This document shows positions 52,002 through 61,293 of a DNA stretch of 64,000 bases, piece by piece (position 1 is the first letter of the stretch; the number at the start of each line of letters is the position of its first letter). Origin of the DNA: Clostridia bacterium. GTDB lineage: Bacteria > Bacillota > Clostridia > Lachnospirales > Lachnospiraceae. Location: contig QKAS01000030.1 in assembly GCA_003246295.1 (NCBI GenBank), forward strand, positions 113,732-177,731, written 5' to 3'. Both the position numbers and the translations under genes were made by a program. The notes under the pieces are model-generated. The model saw only the letters and a program-made list of their open reading frames with translations, was not told where the DNA came from and ran no database searches.

Positions 52002-53342
52002 TTACTCCTCTGCAAGAGAAGCATTCATCGATTCAGCAACTTGTTTGCATGCTTCTTCCATTGTTATTTCACCTGTCCATGCAGCTTTAAATTTCTCAAT
52101 TGCCATATCTTCCCATACATTGGTATTTCTTGAATATGGTCTGATGACCAGTTCTGCATCCAACATATCAAGATGTCCCTTCAGATTAAAACAATCAACA
52201 CTATTTACCCATGCATCAGAAGTTCCTTTGTATGCTGACATGGTTACTCCAAGCTGAGCCTGTTTTAACTGTGCTGCCTCTGTTCCAAGATACTCAATCA
52301 GACTCCATGCTGCATCCGTATTTTTGCCATTTGCTGCTGCTGCCCATCCAAGTCCATTATAGATTGAAACTCTTTTTCCATCAGGTCCCATTGGAAGTAC
52401 TGCAACATCACAATTCTTATTTGTATATTCGTTATCTCTAAATCCTGCAACCATCCATGATCCCTGTGTAACCATAGCAACTTTACCTGACTGGAATAAT
52501 ACGTCAGCACCATTCTCAGAAATCACTTCAAGTTCTGGACATAGACCTTCACGAAGCATTTTTTCTACAAACTGCATTGCTTTAATTGTATTTGGATCAT
52601 CATATCCTGATTTTGTTTTATCATCATTAATGATATATCCGCCGTAATCATAGACCATATTGTAGTAACTATCCTGATTGTTTCCGGTATTAATCGCATA
52701 TCCCCACTGGCTTCCATCATCCTTTGTGAGTTTTTTTGCTGCTTCATAAAAATCATCCCAGGTCCATTCAGCATTTGGATATTCAACACCTGCTTCATCA
52801 AACATTGTCTTGTTATACCATAATGCGATTGTATCTATATCTTTAGGAAGGGCATATATTTTTCCGTCAGACTCATATAATTTAGTGATATCTTCATAAT
52901 AATTGCTTAAATCAATTTTATCACTTGCTGCAATTTTATCAGTTAAATCAAGTAGCAATCCATTTTCCATATAACGCTGGCTCTGATTTGAGTGCATCCA
53001 GAATACATCTGGGAGCGTACCACCTGAAGCTCCAGCTTCCAATAAAGTCCAATACTCATTCCAGTTTATAACCTGCGTTTCTGCTTTAATTCCAGACTCT
53101 TTGCTCCAGTCGTCCAATAATTCCTGAATACCCGGTTGTTGGTTGCTATCCCAAATTGCTACTGTGATTTTATCGCCAGAACCTGCATCTTCTGCCGGTG
53201 CTGCTTCTGCCTCTGCTGCGGGTTCTGCAGTTTCAGCTGCTGCATCGCTGCTGGCTTCCTGTTTTGGTGCATCACTGCATCCCATAAGTCCCAATGTAAG
53301 AACTGATGCTAGTAAAATCGATAACGCTTTTCTAACCTTCAT
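52002..53342 (-). CDS. CUT1 sugar-binding lipoprotein, alpha-galactoside locus
   Basis: A 446-residue extracellular solute-binding protein family 1 member. Lipobox LMGC (Cys22), then an Ala/Glu-rich linker; the mature part begins KITVAIWDSNQQPGIQELLD. Blocks such as LPDVFWMHSNQSQRYMENG and KIYALPKDIDTIALWYNKTM are typical of oligosaccharide binders. With GH36 and the AraC gene divergent, the ligand is likely a raffinose-family oligosaccharide. SD GGGAGG. Confidence 0.92.
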   Translation of the reverse strand: MKVRKALSILLASVLTLGLMGCSDAPKQEASSDAAAETAEPAAEAEAAPAEDAGSGDKITVAIWDSNQQPGIQELLDDWSKESGIKAETQVINWNEYWTLLEAGASGGTLPDVFWMHSNQSQRYMENGLLLDLTDKIAASDKIDLSNYYEDITKLYESDGKIYALPKDIDTIALWYNKTMFDEAGVEYPNAEWTWDDFYEAAKKLTKDDGSQWGYAINTGNNQDSYYNMVYDYGGYIINDDKTKSGYDDPNTIKAMQFVEKMLREGLCPELEVISENGADVLFQSGKVAMVTQGSWMVAGFRDNEYTNKNCDVAVLPMGPDGKRVSIYNGLGWAAAANGKNTDAAWSLIEYLGTEAAQLKQAQLGVTMSAYKGTSDAWVNSVDCFNLKGHLDMLDAELVIRPYSRNTNVWEDMAIEKFKAAWTGEITMEEACKQVAESMNASLAEE

Positions 53343-53595
53343 ACTTTTCCTCCCTGATTAAGTTACTGTTGTTTGCTTACCATGAAATAACTATAATATA
53401 CTTCTATTTAGATTCACATGGATTAATGTCGTATCTGCATTCCTTTTTGTTGTTTATTACTTATTTATGACTTTGATTTCTATATTTTATTGTAATTATG
53501 ACTATTTTTTATTTTCTTTTTATCAATCTATGATATAATTTTTTATATTAATTGATTTATTTCATCTGATTGCAAGCAGAGAGGGGAAAAGACGT

Positions 53596-53658
53596 ATGCA
53601 TTTTCTATGCATATGTTTTTACAAAGTATGGCTAAACAAACAAGTTATAAGAATGTAG
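53596..53658 (+). other. Possible 20-codon upstream ORF of the AraC gene
   Basis: ATG at 53596 is the start codon best placed for the ribosome site GAGGGG (53581-53586, 9-nt spacing). It opens a 20-codon frame that ends at 53658, inside the AraC gene and in another frame. It may be a leader peptide coupling translation, or a sign of a frame difference at the AraC start. Confidence 0.3.
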
Positions 53659-54488
53659 CGGGATTCCGGTGTCTTTTAAATATCGAAAAACAGACAAATG
53701 ATTTATTTTTAGTCCATTGTGGTCAACAGCAATGTACACCCGGATATACGTATAACCACAAAATACCAAACGAATACCATCTTCATTTTGTTCTTGAAGG
53801 AAAAGGTGTCCTTGAGATATGCGATCACGTTTATCACATTAAAAAGGATGATATTTTTGTTATTCCAAAAGATTATCCTATTCGCTATTATGCAGACGAA
53901 GAACAGCCCTGGGAATATATGTGGATTACTTTTGCAGGTGAAAAGAGCGTCACGTACTTACAGTATGCAGGTTTATCTGCAGAACATCCCGTAGTGCAGT
54001 CAACAATTCCAAATAAAACCTATCAACCAATGATTCAGAAGATATTAGATACGAATGAACTGACCTTTGCAAACGAAATCAGACGTGTTGGTTATCTCTA
54101 CGAAATCCTATCGACGTTGATAGAAGCCCAGAACTCTCATAAAAAAAATCAAAATCAGTATGATTATCCAAGTGACACCTATGTTGATTATGCACTTCAA
54201 TTTATAATGCACAATTATTCGCACATAAAAGTCCGTGATATTGCTGACTATATAGGAATCAATCGTTCGTATCTGACTTCTATTTTCAAAAAGCAACTTG
54301 GTATCTCACCTCAAGAGTACCTGGTAAGTTATCGTTTAAAAAAAGCTGCTGAATTATTATTATCATCAAAAAAATCTGTGTCTGAAATCTCAAATCAGAT
54401 TGGCTACGATAATCCATTAACATTTTCAAAAATTTTCAAACAAACATACGGTGTGAGTCCTAGTTTATACCGAGAAAATAAGGAATAA
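53607..54488 (+). CDS. AraC-family regulator of the alpha-galactoside locus (MsmR-like)
   Basis: A ~293-residue regulator. The N-terminal cupin domain (NEYHLHFVLEGKGVLEICDH, KKDDIFVIPKDYPIRYYADE) is of the MsmR/RafR sugar-sensing type; the C-terminal AraC domain has IKVRDIADYIGINRSYLTSI and KSVSEISNQIGYDNPLTFSK. It is divergent from the binding protein-permease-GH36 operon, as msmR is in streptococcal raffinose operons, so it is probably its activator. The start is uncertain: the ATGs at 53607 and 53613 lack a close ribosome site, while the ribosome site fits an out-of-frame ATG at 53596. Confidence 0.88.
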   Translation: MHMFLQSMAKQTSYKNVAGFRCLLNIEKQTNDLFLVHCGQQQCTPGYTYNHKIPNEYHLHFVLEGKGVLEICDHVYHIKKDDIFVIPKDYPIRYYADEEQPWEYMWITFAGEKSVTYLQYAGLSAEHPVVQSTIPNKTYQPMIQKILDTNELTFANEIRRVGYLYEILSTLIEAQNSHKKNQNQYDYPSDTYVDYALQFIMHNYSHIKVRDIADYIGINRSYLTSIFKKQLGISPQEYLVSYRLKKAAELLLSSKKSVSEISNQIGYDNPLTFSKIFKQTYGVSPSLYRENKE

Positions 54489-54490
54489 AA

Positions 54491-54525
54491 AATCCGGTCT
54501 GATTTAAAATCAGCCGGACTTTTTA
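54491..54525 (+). terminator. Terminator of the AraC gene
   Basis: TCCGG-T-CTGATTT and AAATCAG-CCGGA pair with one bulged T, followed by CTTTTTATTCTTT, directly after the stop codon. Confidence 0.85.
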
Positions 54526-54562
54526 TTCTTTATGTATAGAATACATTTCAATCTGATAAATG

Positions 54563-55045
54563 TTATTGATTAATTATATGTTTCCCATAAATCTCTAGTG
54601 TCTTTTTAAAGATCAGTCTTACTAATGGTCCTGCATAAAATATCTGTAAAAAGAATGCCATCGGAAAATTAATAACCGTTGTTTGAACCCATACAGCTAT
54701 CAACTCTCTCCCCGCATGCTTAAATAATATTGTGGCAATAAGGCTCATGATTGGACACATAATTGCAACTGAAGTACACGATATTGCAAGAACAAAATGA
54801 AAAGGGTTTTCTTTTTCTGGGTTTACAATACACCGCGCTCCACGAAACGCCAGATGTGACACCAGAAAAAAATCAATGATGAACGCAATCGGTCCCATAA
54901 ACCAGAGCTCGTGAAATGCTGATAAAAAAACATAATTAGACATGCCTCCCATGTTTTGTGCAATGTTATAACAGATCATCACATAAACCATGACTAACAC
55001 CATCAATACTGTAAAACACACTTCTTGTAATTTTGTTTTGGGCAT
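54563..55045 (-). CDS. DUF2798-like four-helix membrane protein
   Basis: A 160-residue protein with four membrane helices (VLMVLVMVYVMICYNIA, GPIAFIIDFFLVSHLAF, ISCTSVAIMCPIMSLIATIL, VINFPMAFFLQIFYAGPLVR). Length and the opening pattern resemble the DUF2798 family; the function is unknown. It is monocistronic. Its ribosome site GGAGG is embedded in a long inverted repeat that could mask it, suggesting translational control. Confidence 0.75.
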   Translation of the reverse strand: MPKTKLQEVCFTVLMVLVMVYVMICYNIAQNMGGMSNYVFLSAFHELWFMGPIAFIIDFFLVSHLAFRGARCIVNPEKENPFHFVLAISCTSVAIMCPIMSLIATILFKHAGRELIAVWVQTTVINFPMAFFLQIFYAGPLVRLIFKKTLEIYGKHIINQ

Positions 55046-55053
55046 AAAAAATC

Positions 55054-55104
55054 CTCCTAAATGATATTGAACATGAATATGTGTTGTTCGTTATCATTCA
55101 GGAG
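55054..55104 (-). promoter_or_regulatory. Inverted repeat masking the ribosome site of the DUF2798-like gene
   Basis: The arms CTCCTAAATGATATTGAAC (55054-55072) and GTTCGTTATCATTCAGGAG (55086-55104) pair over 19 positions with three non-canonical pairs at most and a 13-nt loop. In the minus-strand RNA the 3' arm contains the AGGAG of the Shine-Dalgarno. It may act as an RNA switch or, as DNA, as an operator. Confidence 0.65.
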
Positions 55105-55218
55105 AATGTGCGTTTCCAATTTCACCATATTAGTAGCTTATGTAGATTAACACAATTTAAGTAACGAAGTCAATTCAATCTTTCCTTATTAAATTATTAT
55201 GTTTCTAGCTTTATTAAC

Positions 55219-56010
55219 TTACTTTGATGCATAATTCGGATTCGCTTCCCTAATCAGTTCCGGATACTCATTTGCAAGCTCATTGAATGCATTTCTTACA
55301 AGTTCTGGAATCTCAACGTGCGCTATATATCCCTTACCCTTTGGACCATATCCATTTTCATCATCTGTGAGTCTGGGAATTTCCCCGAGTAATAGTGAAA
55401 TAAAATGTTCAAGCTTCCACATGCCCAGTATTTCTTTTGTATACGCAAGACGATTGTCTCGATTCTGTACCTGGGCTGTATACGTTGCAAAATTAATAAT
55501 TTGCTTATCTGCATCAACATATTTTCTTATAACAGCATCCATTCTATTTTGCATTGTTGCATCCTGCATTAACAGGATAGATTGAAACTCAATTCCCTCA
55601 TTTTTGAGTAAATTCAATAAATTCGTTATATTATTGCCACAGTTTGTAGATTCACATTCCAGATAATCTGCTTTCAAACCATACTTATTTCTGATATACT
55701 CATCAAACAATTCCGCTTCCGTTCTGTTTTCTACTACAACCTCTGGAAACATTTGTAAAATACGATTCCTCAGTGTACTGGTTGTGTGTCCTTCACCACC
55801 TACAATCATATATGTTTTGGCCATATTGGAATTAATTACTTTTGCAAACTCATCTGCACCACATAAAATGCTTCCACCAAACAATACAGCAACATCCACC
55901 TGCCTTATTCCAAATTTTTTTTCGAGTTCATCCTGTGATAGCACATCAAGATCACGTTTTCCGCAAAATTTGCTGAGTATATTGATAGCATCTATAGTTC
56001 TGTCAGTCAT
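55219..56010 (-). CDS. ydcF: YdcF family protein (DUF218)
   Basis: A 263-residue protein starting MTDRTIDAINILSKF after AAGGAGTAAG. It aligns by eye with Escherichia coli YdcF along the whole length: VAVLFGGSILCGADEFAKVI, IVGGEGHTTSTLRNRIL, ECESTNCGNNITNL, LMQDATMQNRM and LLGEIPRLTDDENGYGPKGK. E. coli YdcF binds S-adenosylmethionine; its reaction is unknown. It lies 5 nt after the GH3 gene, so it is the third gene of the transporter-GH3 operon. A role in processing the imported sugar is conceivable but unproven. Confidence 0.85.
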   Translation of the reverse strand: MTDRTIDAINILSKFCGKRDLDVLSQDELEKKFGIRQVDVAVLFGGSILCGADEFAKVINSNMAKTYMIVGGEGHTTSTLRNRILQMFPEVVVENRTEAELFDEYIRNKYGLKADYLECESTNCGNNITNLLNLLKNEGIEFQSILLMQDATMQNRMDAVIRKYVDADKQIINFATYTAQVQNRDNRLAYTKEILGMWKLEHFISLLLGEIPRLTDDENGYGPKGKGYIAHVEIPELVRNAFNELANEYPELIREANPNYASK

Positions 56011-56015
56011 TGCAC

Positions 56016-58472
56016 TTACTCCTTTTTGAAAATAAGACAAATGCCTTTGAAATAATTACCATTCATCATCATTACCAGTCCATTCATCATTGCCTCGCTA
56101 ATCATACCTCCGCTTGACATTGCAAGTGCATATAAAGGCATCTCCATGATAGTAGCTAACATCATTCCCATTTGCTCTTTTTCTTTTTTTGTTTCTCTTT
56201 TTATCATGTGTTTTGCAAACATAATCAATAATTTTGCTGTCCACGTTTTCTGAACATCTTCCAACGTGTGATCTGTAGTATAGGGTTTCAATGTAGTTGT
56301 TTCATGATATATTTTTTTCCCCATCAACGCTTCAAAACTTTTTCTTTTGCATCCTTGTTCTGTTTCGATTAGCGTATCATAGTAAGAAACATCTGTCGAT
56401 GATTCTGATATATCTTTATTCTGTTCTTGATTTTGATTTTTATTTTGATCTTTATTTTGATTTTCATTTTGATGTTTCAAAAATACTGTTGTTGAAGCCT
56501 CAACCTTCGCTTTATCCCCAACTATCTGTACTTCATATTCTCCAGCAGGTGTAACAAAGGATTTTGTCTGTACATCATAGTATCCCAGATTGGATTCATC
56601 TATAATACATTCTATTTTTTCAGACTCTCCTGGTTCTAAAAACACCTTCACAAAATCACGTAATTCTCTCTCCGGTCTATGGGTGTTACACTTTGCATTT
56701 TTAATAAAAATCAGTACTGAATGCCCTGCCCTTATCGCTCCTGTATTTGTTATAATAAAGTGAATTTTTATCTTACCGTTTTCTAGCATAACGGAGATAT
56801 CACGATAATGGAATGTGGTATAACTTAACCCATATCCAAATGGAAACTGTACTCTTGTATGCTTTTTTTCATAAAAACGATATCCAATATAAATACCCTC
56901 ATCATATACTGCCAGATGCCCTGTACCCGGAAAGGTGTCAGCACAAGGAGTATCTGTTACAGCTATAGGCCATGTCTCTGCTAATTTTCCGCATGGTGAA
57001 TCTGTACCCATCAACAATTCTGTGATTGCTTGTCCCATACCTTCTCCACCAAGATATGCGAGCATAATTCCCTGCACCTGTTCCTTCCATGGCAGGCTGA
57101 CGGGGGCTCCTCCTATCAAGACGACTATCACATTTTTATTTACTTTTGATACTTCTTCAATAATCTTATTTTGTATCGCAGGAAGCTCCATTGTTTCTCT
57201 GTCGAATCCTTCTGATTCTTTTCCCTCAGGTAAACCAGCAAATAAAAGTACCTTATCCATTTTTTTAGCCGTTGCCACTGCTTCTGCTAACAAAGATATA
57301 TCTTCCGAAGTTTCAGATGAAAGACGATATCCCTGTGCATATAGATAAGAAATCCCTGACTGTTTGATACATTCCAGAGGCGTATCAACTCTGATTGGAT
57401 TTATTTTCGAACTTCCCGCACCTTGAATTCTTGGGTTCATTGCAAACTCACCAATGATTGCGATTCTATCTGACTTTTTCAATGGTAATATTTCGTTTTC
57501 ATTTTTCAATAAAACCATTGACTCTCTTGAAGCCTTTACTGCAAGAATATGATGTTTCTCATAATCGCAGAAAGTATCATTCGTGTTTTTCAAAGATTTC
57601 AAAATAAAGTTTGTTATTCTTGTTGCCGTCTCATCAAGCTTCCTTTCTGAAAGTCGTCCTGAACGGACTGCCTCAACAATTTTTTTATCATTTGCACCAT
57701 TGCTTGAGGGCATCTCCAGATCGAGCCCTGCTTTCACTCCCATAACTCGGTCATGTACTGCCCCCCAGTCAGAAATGGTGACTCCTTCAAATCCCCATTC
57801 TTCTCTTAGGATTTTTGTTAATAGATATTCATTTTCGCTAGCATATATTCCATTGACCTTATTATAAGAACACATCACAGTGGAAGGCTTTCCCTTCTTA
57901 ACCGCTCTCTCAAATGCACGAAGATAAAGTTCACGCAGTGTCCGTTCATCAATCATCGCATTCACAGTCATTCTTCTTTTTTCCTGATTATTAACAGCAA
58001 AATGTTTTAAAGAAGTTGCTGTTCCAGTGCTCTCTGCCCCTTGAATAAATGCGACTGCTAATTCGCCTGCAAGGAATGGATCTTCACTAAAATATTCAAA
58101 ATTTCTTCCACATAATGGACTTCTTTTCATATTGATTCCAGGTCCCAGGAGACCAGACACCCCTTCAGCGATACATTCCTCTCCAATTGATTTTGCGACT
58201 TCATATAGAAGATTTCGGTCAAAGCTGCAAGCAAGTGCACTTGCTGTCGGAAAACAGACTGCGGGTTTACTGACGCCTATCCCAAGATTGTCAGTAGACC
58301 CAACTTGTTTTCGCAACCCATGGGGTCCATCCATAACACATACAGATTCCAATCCAAGTCGATTGATTGCCTTCAAATCCCAGCAGGTTGCACCTGAACA
58401 AAGACCTGCCTTTTCTTCCAGTGTCATCTGTTTTACAAGGCTCCTGGCATATTCTTTCTCTATCTCCAACAT
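56016..58472 (-). CDS. GH3 beta-glycosidase
   Basis: An 818-residue enzyme; the start is MLEIEKEYARSL after AGAAGG. The N-terminal TIM barrel has PGINMKRSPLCGRNFEYFSE, KHFAVNNQEKRRM and the nucleophile Asp235 in TISDWGAVHD. The (alpha/beta)6 domain and fibronectin-III-like domain follow (YPFGYGLSYTTF-like segment FPFGYGLSYTTFHYRD). A 20-residue Asn/Gln/Lys repeat (~664-684) leads to a helical C-terminal domain. No signal peptide, so it acts on imported beta-glucosides or related disaccharides. It is between the GPH transporter and ydcF. Confidence 0.93.
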   Translation of the reverse strand: MLEIEKEYARSLVKQMTLEEKAGLCSGATCWDLKAINRLGLESVCVMDGPHGLRKQVGSTDNLGIGVSKPAVCFPTASALACSFDRNLLYEVAKSIGEECIAEGVSGLLGPGINMKRSPLCGRNFEYFSEDPFLAGELAVAFIQGAESTGTATSLKHFAVNNQEKRRMTVNAMIDERTLRELYLRAFERAVKKGKPSTVMCSYNKVNGIYASENEYLLTKILREEWGFEGVTISDWGAVHDRVMGVKAGLDLEMPSSNGANDKKIVEAVRSGRLSERKLDETATRITNFILKSLKNTNDTFCDYEKHHILAVKASRESMVLLKNENEILPLKKSDRIAIIGEFAMNPRIQGAGSSKINPIRVDTPLECIKQSGISYLYAQGYRLSSETSEDISLLAEAVATAKKMDKVLLFAGLPEGKESEGFDRETMELPAIQNKIIEEVSKVNKNVIVVLIGGAPVSLPWKEQVQGIMLAYLGGEGMGQAITELLMGTDSPCGKLAETWPIAVTDTPCADTFPGTGHLAVYDEGIYIGYRFYEKKHTRVQFPFGYGLSYTTFHYRDISVMLENGKIKIHFIITNTGAIRAGHSVLIFIKNAKCNTHRPERELRDFVKVFLEPGESEKIECIIDESNLGYYDVQTKSFVTPAGEYEVQIVGDKAKVEASTTVFLKHQNENQNKDQNKNQNQEQNKDISESSTDVSYYDTLIETEQGCKRKSFEALMGKKIYHETTTLKPYTTDHTLEDVQKTWTAKLLIMFAKHMIKRETKKEKEQMGMMLATIMEMPLYALAMSSGGMISEAMMNGLVMMMNGNYFKGICLIFKKE
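56421..56480 (-). repeat. Short tandem repeat inside the GH3 gene
   Basis: About five imperfect 12-nt units of the type ATTTTGATTTTT (plus strand) encode an Asn-Gln-Lys-Asp-rich linker (QNKDQNKNQNQ). It joins the fibronectin-like and C-terminal helical domains. Such a tract can change length by replication slippage without breaking the frame if whole units are gained or lost. Confidence 0.7.
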
Positions 58473-58511
58473 AGTTTTACCTTCTTTCAATATAATTTTA
58501 CAATTATAGTT

Positions 58512-59849
58512 TCATAAAACAGAACTTTGTTTATCAAGCTTTAACCTGCTGATTGAAATGATTGTAAGCAAAAGGCAAAAAATTGGTGCAAGGCTCATTA
58601 ATACTCTGATTCCAATAATCGCTGATTCTGTCTGTTTCACAATTCCAATTCCATTGCTCTCGATATACCCAAACATACCCATCATAGCAGTAACAGCAGC
58701 TATGATAAATGCTGACCCGATTTTATATAGAAACATGGTGACGCCATAAATAATACCTTCTCTTTTTTCTCCATTTTTCTGTTGATCAACTTCTACAACA
58801 TCTGGAAGAATTGAAAAAATCAGAACCTGAGAGGCCGAAATTCCAATTCCTATCATCACAGTTATAATTAGTGTCAGTAACATGGTGTTTGCAGGTAGAA
58901 TTAAGCAGACTACCAAAGGAATCATAAAGTAAAAAGTCGATACTATGTATGTCTTCTTTTTTCCAATTTTATTACTAAGTGAAACCCAGAATGGAGTTGC
59001 TACAACAGCACTAATTAACGGAATCGCCATAAAAATGCTACTAAAGTCATCTGAAATATTTAAGGCATACTTCATATAGTAGATATACATCACCATAATG
59101 ATATCAAATGCCACCATATTAAATAAAAATACACCTAGAACATATCTATATTCCTTTAATTTAATTAATGAAATAATACTTTTAAAAATGCCACTTGAAC
59201 CTTGTGTATCTTCTATCTTCACTCTTTCCTGTGTCCCCAAAAAAGCAATGATAATACAAATGACTAAAACGCCTGCAAGGATACGACCCATAACGGGAAA
59301 GCTAACTTGATATTGTAGTTTTCCGGAATAAATAACATCTACGATTAATGTAACACCCATAGCCGATAGTAACGAACCAATAAACGAAAATGCCATTTTA
59401 TACCCCGATATACTAGTTCTTTCGTCATAGTCCCGTGACATTTCCGGTAACAAAGCATTATATGGAATTGCCACAAAAGAGTATAAGGTATTAAATAAGA
59501 AACCGGCGATTGCATAGTAAATAATCAATGATTGTTTAGAATCAAACGGTACCATCCATAAAAGAGCAAAGCAAATTCCTAAAGGTAATGCACCATATAA
59601 TAAAAACGGCCTACGCCTACCATATTTTGAACGTGTTTTATCTGAAATGATACCCATAATAAGATCACTAAATGCATTCCACAGACGAATGATCATGAAA
59701 ATATTTCCAGCCCATAAAGGAGAGAGGCCGGCAACATCTGTTAAAAAAAATACAAAATAGAAGCCTACAGCACCATAAGCAATATTATTTCCAAGATCCC
59801 CCATACCGTATGCAACTTTTTCACGTTTCTTTACCCTGCATATATCCAT
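58512..59849 (-). CDS. GPH-family sugar:cation symporter
   Basis: A 445-residue transporter with 12 membrane helices. The start region EKVAYGMGDLGNNIAYGAVG and the loop SDKTRSKYGRRRPFLLYGAL are signatures of the glycoside-pentoside-hexuronide:cation symporter family (MelB, XynP). It probably imports the beta-glycoside cleaved by the GH3 enzyme, whose gene starts 39 nt downstream. SD AAGGAGATTT. Confidence 0.93.
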   Translation of the reverse strand: MDICRVKKREKVAYGMGDLGNNIAYGAVGFYFVFFLTDVAGLSPLWAGNIFMIIRLWNAFSDLIMGIISDKTRSKYGRRRPFLLYGALPLGICFALLWMVPFDSKQSLIIYYAIAGFLFNTLYSFVAIPYNALLPEMSRDYDERTSISGYKMAFSFIGSLLSAMGVTLIVDVIYSGKLQYQVSFPVMGRILAGVLVICIIIAFLGTQERVKIEDTQGSSGIFKSIISLIKLKEYRYVLGVFLFNMVAFDIIMVMYIYYMKYALNISDDFSSIFMAIPLISAVVATPFWVSLSNKIGKKKTYIVSTFYFMIPLVVCLILPANTMLLTLIITVMIGIGISASQVLIFSILPDVVEVDQQKNGEKREGIIYGVTMFLYKIGSAFIIAAVTAMMGMFGYIESNGIGIVKQTESAIIGIRVLMSLAPIFCLLLTIISISRLKLDKQSSVL

Positions 59850-59912
59850 ATCATAAATCTCCTTTTTCTTTTATTTTATATTGAAAATGTTGATCTTTCA
59901 TATCTAATATGT

Positions 59913-59942
59913 TTGATTAATATCCGATTTCTTTGATATAAT
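59913..59942 (+). promoter_or_regulatory. Sigma-A promoter of the AraC regulator
   Basis: TTGATT (59913-59918), an 18-nt spacer and TATAAT (59937-59942), about 60 nt before the AraC-type start codon at 60010. Confidence 0.75.
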
Positions 59943-60009
59943 ACAGGTAAACCACATATAACTTTTAAGATTGCTTTTTAGATGCTTTTTAGATTGTTGG
60001 GAGGAACTA

Positions 60010-61230
60010 ATGATTACACAATTTCAGATCTCCATGCTAGAAGCCATTCATATGCAAAATCATATCCCACTTTGGATCTTCGATCAGGATAATCATTACA
60101 TAGCATCCTTCTTCCCAGATCTTTCTGATTCTATGAATCGTATGATTTCTTCACATATTCTAAAATTAATTTCTCTTGTGTCAGATCATGAGTTTTCTAT
60201 TTTCTGCGCCGAGAAAGAGTATTACTGTGTATTTCATTATTCTGAAGAAAAAGAAATATACAACGTTGTTATGGGTCCAATGTTACTCACGGGACTATAC
60301 CGTACTTCACAAATGAGAGAACTCTCTTTCTCATATGGTATCGAAACGTCAGATTTAAAACATCTCGTTGAAAATCTTCCAATTATTTCTCTGACAGAAT
60401 TTGCTTCCAGCCTTGATTTATGCCGTTGTTTTCTAACAGAAAAGCGAATTTCTTATGAATCATTGAGTCAATCCCCTTACTTTAACTTAGATGGCCAAAG
60501 GATGCAGCATGGATTTCATTCTTATTTTTTGCATCCTCAGTTTGAAGTATCAAACCATACTCCATATAGTCATGAACTTGCCATTTTACACTGTGTCCGG
60601 GATGGGGATTATCGGCGTCTTGAGTCTACCTATAGAACATTGCCCAAAATACGTTATGGTTCCATGTCACAAGACGCTTTAAAACAATTACTTTACGGAT
60701 GCATTGCAAATACGACACTTGTTACACGGTATGCAATTGAAGGTGGTATGAATGAAGAAGATGCCTTTTGTTTCAGTGATTTCTACATTCGTCAAATGGC
60801 TGCTTCACGTTCTTTGTATGAACTCAATCTGTTAAATGAACATATGGCAATCGATTTTACTAAGAAAGTATCCTCTTCCAAAAGGAAAAACAAAAAGTCT
60901 TACTCAAGACCGATACATATATGCCTGAACCACATTGCAACAAATTTATATCAAAAAATAACAGTGAAAAAACTTTCGGAAATTACCGGACTAAATCCCA
61001 ACTATTTATCTACACGGTTTCATACAGAAACCGGATCAACTCTAAAACAATACATTGAAGAAAAGCGAATAGAAGAAGCGAAGAAACTTCTTCTCTATAC
61101 TGACCAATCTTATATAGAGATTGCGCAACTACTAGCGTTTCATTCTCAAAGTTACTTTATCCAGATTTTCAAAAAACACACTGAACTTACACCTGCTCAA
61201 TACAAAAATCAATATCGCGTTGATTTATGA
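60010..61230 (+). CDS. AraC-family regulator of the GPH-GH3 operon
   Basis: A 406-residue regulator; the start is MITQFQISMLEAIH after GGGAGGAACTA. The first ~290 residues are a non-cupin sensor: an N-terminal PAS/GAF-like part (IPLWIFDQDNHYIASFFPDL, YYCVFHYSEEKEIYNVVMGP) and a helical linker domain. The C-terminal AraC domain has ITVKKLSEITGLNPNYLSTR and QSYIEIAQLLAFHSQSYFIQ. This layout is common for regulators of beta-glycoside loci in Lachnospiraceae. It is divergent from the GPH-GH3-ydcF operon and most likely controls it. Confidence 0.88.
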   Translation: MITQFQISMLEAIHMQNHIPLWIFDQDNHYIASFFPDLSDSMNRMISSHILKLISLVSDHEFSIFCAEKEYYCVFHYSEEKEIYNVVMGPMLLTGLYRTSQMRELSFSYGIETSDLKHLVENLPIISLTEFASSLDLCRCFLTEKRISYESLSQSPYFNLDGQRMQHGFHSYFLHPQFEVSNHTPYSHELAILHCVRDGDYRRLESTYRTLPKIRYGSMSQDALKQLLYGCIANTTLVTRYAIEGGMNEEDAFCFSDFYIRQMAASRSLYELNLLNEHMAIDFTKKVSSSKRKNKKSYSRPIHICLNHIATNLYQKITVKKLSEITGLNPNYLSTRFHTETGSTLKQYIEEKRIEEAKKLLLYTDQSYIEIAQLLAFHSQSYFIQIFKKHTELTPAQYKNQYRVDL

Positions 61231-61257
61231 GTTCTCAATTAATTCTATCAGAAAAAA

Positions 61258-61288
61258 CAAAAACCGGACTTTTACGAGTCCGGTTTTG
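61258..61288. terminator. Bidirectional terminator
   Basis: AAAACCGGACT and AGTCCGGTTTT form a perfect 11-bp stem around TTTACG, with T-runs on both strands. It ends both the AraC gene and the convergent aldolase gene. Confidence 0.9.
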
Positions 61289-61293
61289 AAATA

